This document shows, in pieces, positions 33,390 to 41,772 of a stretch of DNA of 64,000 nucleotides. Position numbers and translations under genes: made by a program. Numbering within the stretch: the stretch's first letter is position 1; each line of letters begins with the position of its first letter. The notes under the pieces are model-generated. The model ran no database searches and was not told the DNA's origin. It saw only the letters and a program-made list of their open reading frames with translations. The stretch lies in NCBI RefSeq assembly GCF_001758195.1, contig NZ_MASR01000003.1, positions 62,001 to 126,000 on the forward strand. Direction: 5' to 3'. The DNA comes from Pseudohongiella acticola. GTDB taxonomy: Bacteria > Pseudomonadota > Gammaproteobacteria > Pseudomonadales > Pseudohongiellaceae.

Positions 33390-34198
33390 GAGGTGATCCC
33401 AAGAATGATATGTGACGCCTTGATCAGCGCACAGACCTGCGTGCCTTCAATCAGGGCAAGCTCATCCAGACTCTGCCGTGTGATAATCACCGCCAGAGTA
33501 TTGCCACCGGCCAGCGCCAGGACCACTTCGGCATTGACTTCACCAGGCACTATTCGCGTCACGCTGCCACACAGCCGATTGCGCGCGGAGGTGCGAGTCG
33601 TGTCTTCGGCCAGCGCCAGAATGATCCATGAAGCCTTGATGATGGCCTGCACTTCACTGCCGGGCGCCAGCGCCAATTCCTGGGCACTTTCACGGGTGAC
33701 AATGGCGTGCAGGCTGTCACCGCCGGACAGGCGCACGTTGACCTCGGAACTGACACCACCATCAAGCACACTGTCAACGGTGCCCCAAAGCACATTGCGG
33801 GCACTGCTTCGCATATTCAGCCTCCTCATCACGGCCAGGGACTTGTCCAGGTCGCCTTCCGTCTTCAACTGATTCATGAAACGGGCCTGCAAAACCTGCA
33901 GACGCTTCAGATCATCAATCACTTTTGTTCCGGCAGCGCTCAATTGCGCGCCACCGCCGCCGTGCCCACCATGCTGACTCTGGACGAGCACTGTGCCGGC
34001 GAGGTTATTCATGGCGTCCACGGCATCCCAGGCCGCCTTGTAGGTCATGCCAATCGCTTTGGCGGCGCCACTGATCGAGCCACACTCAGCAATCGCCTTT
34101 AACAACGCCAACCGACGAGGCGAAATCTCCCCGGCATCAGTGGCCAGTGCGAACGGCGCCCTGAACTCACCGACCGGATGGGTATCGTGCTTGTGCAT
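33386..34198 (-). CDS. modE: Molybdate-responsive regulator ModE
   Basis: A 270-residue two-part regulator. Residues 25-95 are the winged helix (ISPRRLALLKAIAECGSISGAAKAIGMTYKAAWDAVDAMNNL), with the glycine-rich wing GGHGGGGAQLSAAG. Residues ~130-197 and 202-268 are two Mop domains (SARNVLWGTVDSVLDGGVSSEVNVRL; SARNRLCGSVTRIVPGEVNAEVVL) that bind molybdate. ModE with molybdate represses mod operons in the family. Being first in the modEABC operon, it would regulate itself through the dyads just upstream. Confidence 0.93.
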   Translation of the reverse strand: MHKHDTHPVGEFRAPFALATDAGEISPRRLALLKAIAECGSISGAAKAIGMTYKAAWDAVDAMNNLAGTVLVQSQHGGHGGGGAQLSAAGTKVIDDLKRLQVLQARFMNQLKTEGDLDKSLAVMRRLNMRSSARNVLWGTVDSVLDGGVSSEVNVRLSGGDSLHAIVTRESAQELALAPGSEVQAIIKASWIILALAEDTTRTSARNRLCGSVTRIVPGEVNAEVVLALAGGNTLAVIITRQSLDELALIEGTQVCALIKASHIILGITS

Positions 34199-34232
34199 GG
34201 CAAACCTTGCTGCTGGACATTGAGTGGTCTTG

Positions 34233-34283
34233 ATATGTACTCAAGTATATTTTGAGAAATATGATATATACCTGAGTATATAT
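34233..34283. promoter_or_regulatory. Two ModE-box-like dyads upstream of modE
   Basis: Site 2 is a perfect inverted repeat, ATATATAC (34264-34271), CTGA, GTATATAT (34276-34283). Site 1, ATATGTAC (34233-34240), TCAA, GTATATTT (34245-34252), is the same with two mismatches. Their centres are 31 bases apart, about three helical turns. The TATATA-rich dyad form recalls the E. coli ModE box. The modE start codon is 35 bases beyond site 1. Confidence 0.75.
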
Positions 34284-34379
34284 TGCAAGCCCAGTTGATA
34301 GTGTTGACAGTGATTTACCACGTTGTGGGATACGGAAGAGCACAACTGCCCGCCTGTATCCCGGTGTCACTCGCTGGAT

Positions 34380-35204
34380 TTACTGCGGTTTCATGAATTT
34401 GAGTGTCATGCGATCACTCTCGCCGATGGCCTCATAGCGCTCTCGATTTTCATCACCCAGACGCAATGTCGGTGGTAATGTCCATACGCCGCGCGGATGG
34501 TCAGCGGTATCACGGGCGTTGGCATTGATTTCCGATGCCTCGACAAATTCAAAGCCAGCCGCTTCAGCCAGCTCGATGGTGTGTGCCTGCGTGACATAAC
34601 CCGTGGTTTCCATCACTTCCATGCTGCTGCCTTCTGGCGCGCGATGTTCGACCACGCCCAGCACGCCACCGGGTTTAAGTGCGGTATAGAAGGACTGGAA
34701 ATGCTCTTCCTGAGTGCCCGCCATAATCCAGTTGTGCACGTTGCGGAAGGTCAACACCAGGTCGGCAGAACCGGCGGGTGCGATCTCCGTTTCCGCAGGT
34801 GGATTCAGATGCGTCACCCTTGTCTGGTCATAAACCTCGGAATTGGCAGACAGTTTTTGACGAAAACGCTCCAGCGCCGGCGGTTGGTAGGAAAGGCTGG
34901 CATTGGCAGAGAAGTGCGCTGCATAGTAGGTACCGTTGTCACGCAAAAATGGCGCCAGTATCTCGGTATACCAGCCCGCCCCGGGCAGAACTTCCACCAC
35001 AGTCATGCCTTTTTCCAGCCCGAAGAATTGCAGCGTCTCGACCGGGTTGCGGGCATCATTGCGCTCAATGTTGGCAGCCACTCGATGATCTGCTGTGATC
35101 AGAGCCTGCAGCTCACCGGCATCATCAGCCAGCGCGGGACCTGCCGCCAGTGCCGCCAGCAACGCGATCGGGCGAGAAAATCTGTACGAAACAGTGGAAA
35201 CCAT
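34380..35204 (-). CDS. Exported class I SAM-methyltransferase-like protein
   Basis: A 274-residue protein. Residues 1-26 are a signal peptide (RPIALLAALAAGPALADD). The rest has a Rossmann methyltransferase pattern: motif I VVEVLPGAGWYTEILAPFL, LVLTFRNVHNWI, and LKPGGVLGVVEHR. This matches the predicted methyltransferases (COG4798-type) that carry signal peptides although SAM is cytoplasmic, so catalytic activity and location are both uncertain. It stands alone: 180 bases from modE and 75 bases from the CoA-transferase gene, transcribed in the same direction. Confidence 0.82.
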   Translation of the reverse strand: MVSTVSYRFSRPIALLAALAAGPALADDAGELQALITADHRVAANIERNDARNPVETLQFFGLEKGMTVVEVLPGAGWYTEILAPFLRDNGTYYAAHFSANASLSYQPPALERFRQKLSANSEVYDQTRVTHLNPPAETEIAPAGSADLVLTFRNVHNWIMAGTQEEHFQSFYTALKPGGVLGVVEHRAPEGSSMEVMETTGYVTQAHTIELAEAAGFEFVEASEINANARDTADHPRGVWTLPPTLRLGDENRERYEAIGESDRMTLKFMKPQ

Positions 35205-35279
35205 AAAAAACCTCCTGGGTCAGTGTGTAAAATTCTCGGTCGACTTATAGTTCTGCCTTTTGATTAGCCGTTCTTTAAC

Positions 35280-37301
35280 TTAATCAGTCTGTTGCGTTGC
35301 ACCGCCGCCCTGCCCCGACGTCTTGGTCAGGGCGAAGATCAACATTCGCTTTTCAATCCAGGCGTTAATGCCTTTCGGAGCCTGCAGCGACATACGCGCC
35401 AGCAACGCGTCCTGATCTGCCACACCACGGGTATTCAATACTGCTCTGAGCAAGGTTGTCAAACGGGCCGGCAACGTGGTGGTCATGCCTTGCAGCTTCT
35501 TCAAGGCCCTGGCCAGTACCATCTCGTGCGCGCTAAAGTCGTGACCAAATGGAAAGGCTGGGAACAGTCCCTCGTTCTCCGGTTGCGCCAGCAGATGTTT
35601 AATCCGGTTCGGCGTATTTTCGCGCCAGTGCTCCGGCGGGTCAAAGTCTTCAGCAATTTTCCCGGCCTCCTTCGCCTGGGCCAGCAACGCCGGTTGAAAA
35701 CGCGCATCGGCCACAGCAATCATGCGTCGATAGACCTCCTCGTCAGGCTGCCCTCTGAGGTCGGCGATACCATACTCAGTGATGACGATATCTCGCAAAT
35801 GTCTGGGAATGGTGCAGTGACCATAGCTGAAGACAATATTTGACTGAACCTTGCCGTTTTTTTCACGTGTGCTGCGCAGGGTGACGATTGAACGGGCGTC
35901 AGCCAGCTCATGCGCCATGGCAACAAAATTATATTGCCCACCCACACCACTGATAACACGGCCGTCTTCAAGACCATCAGAAATGGCCGCGCCATCCAGG
36001 GTATGCATCAGTGCAGTATTGATAAACCGGCTATGAATACGTTGAGCAACCTTCAGACGTTGATTGCCATAACGATGATCAAACAGGTCGTTTGTAAAGT
36101 TGACACTGGTCATACAGATCAGCTCACGCTGTGCCGGCGTCAATTTATGCAGCCTGTCGTAGAATGCCCGCGAGCCCAGAAAAAAGCCGCCATGCATGAC
36201 CACGCCAGGCGACCCGGCGGATAAATCCGTCAGTGCATCATTGTCGTCGCTGTTTATTGCCTCCTGAAGCGCGGCGTCCTCATAAACGTTGCGGGTCAGG
36301 ATGCCTGCCTCCATCAGATCCAGGAAACCTTCCATCATCATTTCACTGCAGCCGTAGAGGCCTTTCACGAATGGCCCCGACCCTCCACATTCGCTAACAC
36401 CCGGGCAACGTCTGTCGATGTCCAACTGATGATACAGACGCACCCAATCGGCATTGTGACTGTGTCGAAGGATAGTGCTGTGCACCAGCGCTGTTCCCAA
36501 TGAGCCGATGCCAACCTGCAGTGTGCCGCCATCCCGTAACAGCGTGCTGGCGTAAAAACCGATCAGATGATCCTGTTCGCTGACGGACGTCTGTGGTACT
36601 GAGAACAACGGGTAAGCACCGGTTGCGTCGTGCAACACCACATCAAACGTCTCTGCCGATACCGCAGCGTGATGCCCCATAAAAGGTAGCGCAGCATTGA
36701 TTTCCGCCACCAGCGCGATCGGCGTACCGTCTGCTTCGCGTTGCCGCAACAATGGGATAAGGTCGAGCGTCAGGTCCGGATTACTGCTCAGGCTGAGCAA
36801 CTCGTTATCAGCGTTATTGATTGCCTCAGGGTCAGGTGCCACCATCTGTGCTACAACATTCAGTCCCTGCGCCATCAGGTCGCGCACGGCATGAGTATAG
36901 TTGCTGCAGACATAATCACGTTGTTGCTGCGACTGGCTGACAAAACTGCCTGCCTGAAAGAAAAATTCAGACACTTTCACGTTGTCAGGCAGATTCCCAC
37001 TTGCTGCATCGCGAACATAGTCGAGCGTCGGCACATTGCCAAAAAGCCGTTGCGTGAACGGTTCCAGAAACCGTTTCTCCATCGACGAACCCGCCTTGGG
37101 CACAAGCAACGACAGCCCTGTCACAATATGCAGATTCAAGTCGGCTTGCTTGCAGGCACGCTGGTACAGCGCATTGGCAAGGCGCACGGGTTTGCCCACC
37201 CCCAATGGCAATCCCAACACAATTCGGTTACCGACCCTGTCAATGATGGCCTGTACAGCGGCGTCAACGTCTGTGACTCGCATGGGCGCTACCTCAGTCA
37301 T
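35280..37301 (-). CDS. Acetyl-CoA hydrolase/transferase family protein
   Basis: A 673-residue protein of the Cat1/ACH1-like CoA-transferase family, somewhat longer than usual (~500-630). Visible are LGLPLGVGKPVRLANALY near the N-terminus, IGSLGTALVHSTI, GVGGQYNFVAMA and DIVITEYGIADLRGQPDEE toward the C-terminus. The family moves CoA between acetyl-CoA or succinyl-CoA and carboxylates through a glutamyl-CoA intermediate. The C-terminal ~110 residues (QPENEGLFPAFPFGHDFSAHEMVLARALKKLQ) are an extension seen in a proteobacterial subgroup. The ATG at 37301 overlaps the GTPase stop as ATGA. Confidence 0.87.
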   Translation of the reverse strand: MTEVAPMRVTDVDAAVQAIIDRVGNRIVLGLPLGVGKPVRLANALYQRACKQADLNLHIVTGLSLLVPKAGSSMEKRFLEPFTQRLFGNVPTLDYVRDAASGNLPDNVKVSEFFFQAGSFVSQSQQQRDYVCSNYTHAVRDLMAQGLNVVAQMVAPDPEAINNADNELLSLSSNPDLTLDLIPLLRQREADGTPIALVAEINAALPFMGHHAAVSAETFDVVLHDATGAYPLFSVPQTSVSEQDHLIGFYASTLLRDGGTLQVGIGSLGTALVHSTILRHSHNADWVRLYHQLDIDRRCPGVSECGGSGPFVKGLYGCSEMMMEGFLDLMEAGILTRNVYEDAALQEAINSDDNDALTDLSAGSPGVVMHGGFFLGSRAFYDRLHKLTPAQRELICMTSVNFTNDLFDHRYGNQRLKVAQRIHSRFINTALMHTLDGAAISDGLEDGRVISGVGGQYNFVAMAHELADARSIVTLRSTREKNGKVQSNIVFSYGHCTIPRHLRDIVITEYGIADLRGQPDEEVYRRMIAVADARFQPALLAQAKEAGKIAEDFDPPEHWRENTPNRIKHLLAQPENEGLFPAFPFGHDFSAHEMVLARALKKLQGMTTTLPARLTTLLRAVLNTRGVADQDALLARMSLQAPKGINAWIEKRMLIFALTKTSGQGGGATQQTD

Positions 37302-38833
37302 GACCTGCTTCCTTTGCTGACCCGTCTGCCGGCCATTTTGAGGCCCTGTTTGATACCCCGGCCGCCTTTTCGCAGCTGGCTGCGCAGCCGCCCCTCACGG
37401 GCCACACCCTCAACCCGGCGTCGGTTGCGTTGCACGCGTCTTGCTTCCGGCAATTCAGCATGCAGCGTATTGCTGACCACGTCCAGATTCCAGGCGGCTG
37501 CGCCAACGCTGACCGGCACGACCTGCAGACCAGACATGTCCTTGCCAATCGCCGTTGCCGCTGCTGCAATGGTGGTCTGTTCGGCAGCCGACGGTTGCCC
37601 CTCGGTCCCGATCAGCTGGTCCATGGCGGTGGCAACGATCAATGCAACAGGTTTGCGACGTCGCGGGTGAGATTCAAACCAGGCATCAAATTTTTGTTTT
37701 AACTGCACATCCGGATCGCGCGCGGGGCGATTGGCTCGGATGACCCAGATGACCAGATCAGCCTGTGTCATTTCTTTCAGCATCTGCTCAAGGTGTTGCG
37801 AGGAGCCATCAAGGCCTTCGCTGTCCAACAAATAACAAGGCGTGCCGTCCAGCTCAGTCTGATAAGTCACCAGTCCCGGCGTAGTTGCTGCAGCATCGGT
37901 TTCTGCGTCTTCACGCGTCAACAATGCATTGATCAGCGTTGATTTGCCGGCACTGGTCTGACCCACAAACACAATACGCACCGGCAGATCAGGCAGGGCC
38001 ATGCGCTTCTGATCTGCGCGGGTGTTGGCCAGCGGGACCTGCATCAGTTCATCGTCGGTAAAGCGGAGACGGCCAGAGTAAAGCTCGATGGCAGCAAAGG
38101 CGACTTCTTCCAGCAACACGGCCTGCAGGGCACCCAGCATATTCTCGGTGACATAGTCCGAATTTCCGCCCGCCACCAATTGCTCCAGTTCCCGTAGCAC
38201 ACCGGCTGCCGGGTTGAAGGCAAAGCGCGCCATCCGGCTACCACCATGGGCGACTTTCCAGAGTATGTTGGCCCGATCGCGCTGGCGCCAAAGCCAGTAC
38301 AGGGTCGCCAGTGAAATCTGGTCAGAAAACGGTAACTTGCTCCGCAGATGGGCGCGATAACGCGACGCTGTTGACTCCAACAGCAACAAGGCCTCCGGCA
38401 GGGTAAAATTCAAGGCACTTTTGTTTTTGCCATCCAGGCCTGAGGCCACCTGGTTGACAACATCCAGTGCATGCTCCGGCAAAGACTCCCAGGGCAGTGA
38501 GGTGCGTGTGAGCGCGGAAATATGCTGACTCACGTCAGTGAAAACCGCTTTCTCGGTGGGCAGCCAGTCGGGGTCCGGCGCTACCGCCAGATCAGCAGCG
38601 ATGGCGTCTTCCTCTTCCCTGCTGTGCCAACGTTTCCGCAACAGATTGCGCAGCGTCAATACCACAATACTGATCAGCAGACTGGCGCCAAAGAACCAGA
38701 GAATGGCGTTCTGTTGCAGCAACCAGACAAAACCCAGCAACATCAGCAGGATGAAGGGCGAACCCAGCACAAACACGACCAACAGATGATCCCAACGCAG
38801 GAAGGCTCGCTTCAACTTGTCACGTCCCTTCAC
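37298..38833 (-). CDS. Membrane-anchored GTPase of unknown role
   Basis: A 511-residue protein. Two N-terminal membrane segments (residues ~17-60) are followed by a helical region and a GTPase domain. P-loop GQTSAGKS is at 291-298, DSEG (337-340) occupies the G3 position where DxxG is usual, and TAMD (402-405) replaces the NKxD specificity motif. The C-terminal ~50 residues are strongly basic (RRVQRNRRRVEGVAREGRLRSQLRKGGRG). GGAGGGCTCGCC before the GTG at 38833 supports this start. It overlaps a second GTPase gene by 14 bases and is chained to the CoA-transferase. The pair resembles YeeP/DUF697-type GTPases; the function is unknown. Confidence 0.78.
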   Translation of the reverse strand: MKGRDKLKRAFLRWDHLLVVFVLGSPFILLMLLGFVWLLQQNAILWFFGASLLISIVVLTLRNLLRKRWHSREEEDAIAADLAVAPDPDWLPTEKAVFTDVSQHISALTRTSLPWESLPEHALDVVNQVASGLDGKNKSALNFTLPEALLLLESTASRYRAHLRSKLPFSDQISLATLYWLWRQRDRANILWKVAHGGSRMARFAFNPAAGVLRELEQLVAGGNSDYVTENMLGALQAVLLEEVAFAAIELYSGRLRFTDDELMQVPLANTRADQKRMALPDLPVRIVFVGQTSAGKSTLINALLTREDAETDAAATTPGLVTYQTELDGTPCYLLDSEGLDGSSQHLEQMLKEMTQADLVIWVIRANRPARDPDVQLKQKFDAWFESHPRRRKPVALIVATAMDQLIGTEGQPSAAEQTTIAAAATAIGKDMSGLQVVPVSVGAAAWNLDVVSNTLHAELPEARRVQRNRRRVEGVAREGRLRSQLRKGGRGIKQGLKMAGRRVSKGSRS

Positions 38834-39998
38834 GGCGAGCCCTCCGTAGCGCGTCGGTGTACAGGGCCCTCAGTTCCTCCGGATCTATGGCAAGCCCAAG
38901 CTGGGTACGGTGCAAATAAAAGGCAGCGGCACGACCCAGGGCATAGGTAGCAGCAAAACTGATGGTACCGGACACGGCAGCGCCCGCCGTCTGACCATAT
39001 ACCGGGATCAGCTTGGTCAACTGGCGAACAGCGTAGCTGGCGCCAAACCGGAACGCGGCACTGGCGCCCAGCGCCAGCGTGAACTCAGTCATGCGAACGC
39101 GGGTCCAGCTCACCTCATAGATCTTGCCAAGTGTTCGCAACATGGCAGCCTGAAGGGAGGGCACCGTGACAGCACCGACCACCGGTGCAACATCCGAGGC
39201 GCCAGCAGCACTGGCATACCACAGTACCCGGGCGCGAACGTCGGCAAAGGCATTGCGCTCGGCATCACGGCGCTCCTCTCCTGCCAGCAGCAACGCCACG
39301 TCCGGCATGATGCCTGCAAGATGGGTGATTAACGAATCAACGCCGGACTCTGACGCAGGTACCTGTCCTGGTAACAGTATGGTTTCGATACTCGGCAGCG
39401 TCTGTCCGGCCGCTTTCTCGAATAACTGCTGGGTCTGGGCGCGCGCGCGAAACCGGGCCTGCTCCTGTGGCAGCAGATCGGCGCCGTTGTGCACAATAAT
39501 GATGGGAGTTCCGGATCGGCGCTTACGCACCGCAGCGATGGCCGCAGCAATCTCAGCCTGCACAGGGTCGTCCAGACGTGCGACTGCAATCAGAACATGA
39601 CTGCCCTTGTCACAGGCATGCAGGTCCTCTTCCGGATCATAACCAGTCTCACCCAGGCCCCGGGTATCAAGGAATCGCATGACCGGCAAGTCATGCGGAA
39701 AATCAAGCATACTGGCCGTGCGAGTGCAGGGTTCAAAGCCATTACCTACCCGCGCCGCGCTCAAACCAGTCAATGCCTGGATCAAGGAGGATTTGCCAGC
39801 GCCGGTTTTACCCAGCAACCAGATCACCGGCAGCGTCCGCCCTGCCCATTCTGCCGCGCTCTGCAGGCCAGGCGCCGGTCCGGCAGGGTCGTTTCCCTGC
39901 TCTTGCCCGGCGCCCCCTCTACTGCGAGTGCCCTCATCGATGCCATTGTCATCGCCCTGGGCAAGCAGCTGCCAGAGCCGTTCAAAGTATCGATTCAT
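38820..39998 (-). CDS. GTPase with C-terminal DUF697-like membrane domain
   Basis: I take the ATG at 39998 (AGGGG upstream), giving 392 residues. P-loop GKTGAGKS (63-70), DTRGLGE (from 111) and an NGAD specificity motif (VHNGADLLP) are seen. Residues ~250-370 form a DUF697-like region with alanine- and glycine-rich hydrophobic helices (VVGAVTVPSLQAAMLRTLGKIY, YGQTAGAAVSGTISFAATYALGRAAAFYL). Proteins of this kind attach to the inner membrane and are linked with envelope stress or division in some bacteria. It is the first gene of the GTPase-GTPase-CoA transferase run. A non-catalytic 45-residue low-complexity linker lies near the N-terminus. Confidence 0.8.
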   Translation of the reverse strand: MNRYFERLWQLLAQGDDNGIDEGTRSRGGAGQEQGNDPAGPAPGLQSAAEWAGRTLPVIWLLGKTGAGKSSLIQALTGLSAARVGNGFEPCTRTASMLDFPHDLPVMRFLDTRGLGETGYDPEEDLHACDKGSHVLIAVARLDDPVQAEIAAAIAAVRKRRSGTPIIIVHNGADLLPQEQARFRARAQTQQLFEKAAGQTLPSIETILLPGQVPASESGVDSLITHLAGIMPDVALLLAGEERRDAERNAFADVRARVLWYASAAGASDVAPVVGAVTVPSLQAAMLRTLGKIYEVSWTRVRMTEFTLALGASAAFRFGASYAVRQLTKLIPVYGQTAGAAVSGTISFAATYALGRAAAFYLHRTQLGLAIDPEELRALYTDALRRARREGT

Positions 39999-40111
39999 CC
40001 GTGGCCCCTGATTGCACACCATTTTGTGGCTGTGTACATGTCGTACACTGATGCCTGATGGCACCAGTATACGCAGGGATAGCGTCGTGTTTCCAGAGTT
40101 CGGGCAGGCCG

Positions 40112-41710
40112 TCAGCCAAACTGATTCATGGTGTTGTCTTTACCCGACGCTTTCAGAGCATTGCCGCCAGAGAAATACTCCTTGTGGTTGTCGCCAATGT
40201 TGGAGCCCGCCATGTCCTGGTGCTTGACGCAAGCCAGACCGCGACGAATCTCCTGGCGCTGAACTTTGCGTACGTAAGCCAGCATGCCCTGTTCACCAAA
40301 ATAGTCTTTCGCCAGGTCATCCGTTGACAGTGCAGCGGTGTGATAGGTCGGCAGTGTAATCAGGTGATGAAATACACCTGCGACCCGGGCAGCATCGCGC
40401 TGGAAACTCTGAATACGGGCGTCCGCTTCCTGTGCCAGGTCACTTTCATCATACTCAGCATTCATCAGATTGTCGCGCTGATACGGGGTCAGGTCCCGTC
40501 CTTCTTCCGTCCACGCATCGAACACCTGCTGACGGAAGCTCAGGGTCCAGTTAAACGAAGGGCTGTTGTTGTAAACCAGTTTGGCTTTGGGTTCGATCGC
40601 ACGAACACGGTCCACCATACAGGCGATCTGCTGCAAGTGCGGTTTCTCGGTTTCAATCCATAGCAGATCCGCGCCATGCTGAAGCGAGGTAACACAGTCC
40701 AGCACCACGCGATCAACGCCAGTGTCCGGTTTGAATCGCACCAGGCCATTGGCCAGACGTGTTGGCCTGATGTTGGTATCGCCACGACGTAATAACATGT
40801 CGCCCGATTCCAACTGATCCAGCGACGTTATTTCTTCGCCGTCAATGAAAGCATTGTACTGATCATTTAAATCACCCGGAGTCGATGAAACCGGGATCTT
40901 CTGGGTCAGGCTGGCGCCAAGCGAATCTGTACGCGCCACAATCACGCCATCTTCTACGCCCAGCTCCATAAAGGCATAGCGTACGGCATTGATCTTGGCA
41001 AGAAAATCTTCGTGGGGCACAGTCACCTTGCCATCCTGATGGCCACATTGTTTAGCGTCAGACACCTGATTTTCAATCTGGATACAACAGGCGCCCGCTT
41101 CGATCATTTTTTTCGACAGCAGGTAGGTCGCCTCTTCATTACCAAAGCCGGCATCGATATCTGCAATGATGGGGACTACATGAGTCTGGAAGTTGTCGAT
41201 TTTATTCAGTGCCGCCTTCTGCGCCACCTGGTCTCCGGACGCACGCGCGGCATCCAGGTCCTTGAACAGATGATTCATCTCCCGCGCGTCAGCCTGGCGC
41301 AGAAACGTATAGAGCTCTTCGATCAGTGCCGGCACCGCCGTTTTTTCATGCATGGACTGGTCTGGTAACGGGCCGAACTCGGAACGCAAAGCAGCAATCA
41401 TCCAGCCCGACAGATACAGGTAGCGCCCTTTGGTACTCTGAAAATGTTTCTTGATGGAAATCATTTTCTGTTGACCGATAAACCCGTGCCAGCAGCCCAG
41501 CGACTGAGTGTACTGAGCCGGATCACGGTCATAGGCAGCCATGTCGTCACGCATGATGCGGGCGGTGTATCGGGCAATATCAAGTCCGGTCTGAAAACGG
41601 TTCTGCAAACGCATGCGTGCGATATATTCCGCGCTAATACCGTTCCATGCCTCTCCCTGAGTCGCCAGTGTGCGAGTGGCCTGGTCCATCTGTTGCTGAT
41701 AAGTCGTCAT
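40112..41710 (-). CDS. aceA: Isocitrate lyase
   Basis: A 532-residue enzyme, the long form typical of Pseudomonas-like isocitrate lyases. It shows the active-site loop KQCGHQDGK with its catalytic cysteine, PIIADIDAGFGNEEATY, GVIVARTDSLGA and YNNSPSFNW. It splits isocitrate to glyoxylate and succinate, the first step of the glyoxylate shunt needed for growth on acetate or fatty acids. GAGGAAAATACG precedes the ATG. It lies 62 bases downstream of glcB, so one transcript is likely. This fits the acyl-CoA degradation genes elsewhere in the window. Confidence 0.96.
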   Translation of the reverse strand: MTTYQQQMDQATRTLATQGEAWNGISAEYIARMRLQNRFQTGLDIARYTARIMRDDMAAYDRDPAQYTQSLGCWHGFIGQQKMISIKKHFQSTKGRYLYLSGWMIAALRSEFGPLPDQSMHEKTAVPALIEELYTFLRQADAREMNHLFKDLDAARASGDQVAQKAALNKIDNFQTHVVPIIADIDAGFGNEEATYLLSKKMIEAGACCIQIENQVSDAKQCGHQDGKVTVPHEDFLAKINAVRYAFMELGVEDGVIVARTDSLGASLTQKIPVSSTPGDLNDQYNAFIDGEEITSLDQLESGDMLLRRGDTNIRPTRLANGLVRFKPDTGVDRVVLDCVTSLQHGADLLWIETEKPHLQQIACMVDRVRAIEPKAKLVYNNSPSFNWTLSFRQQVFDAWTEEGRDLTPYQRDNLMNAEYDESDLAQEADARIQSFQRDAARVAGVFHHLITLPTYHTAALSTDDLAKDYFGEQGMLAYVRKVQRQEIRRGLACVKHQDMAGSNIGDNHKEYFSGGNALKASGKDNTMNQFG

Positions 41711-41772
41711 CGTATTTTCCTCATTAATGTTTAGTGGTGTATGTGTTTTGTTATGTTCCGTAAACTGGTTGC

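Noticed and set aside
36741-37670. A 309-codon plus-strand frame opposite the CoA-transferase and GTPase genes
   Set aside because: It straddles two well supported minus-strand genes and its protein is rich in arginine, proline and cysteine as in antisense shadows.
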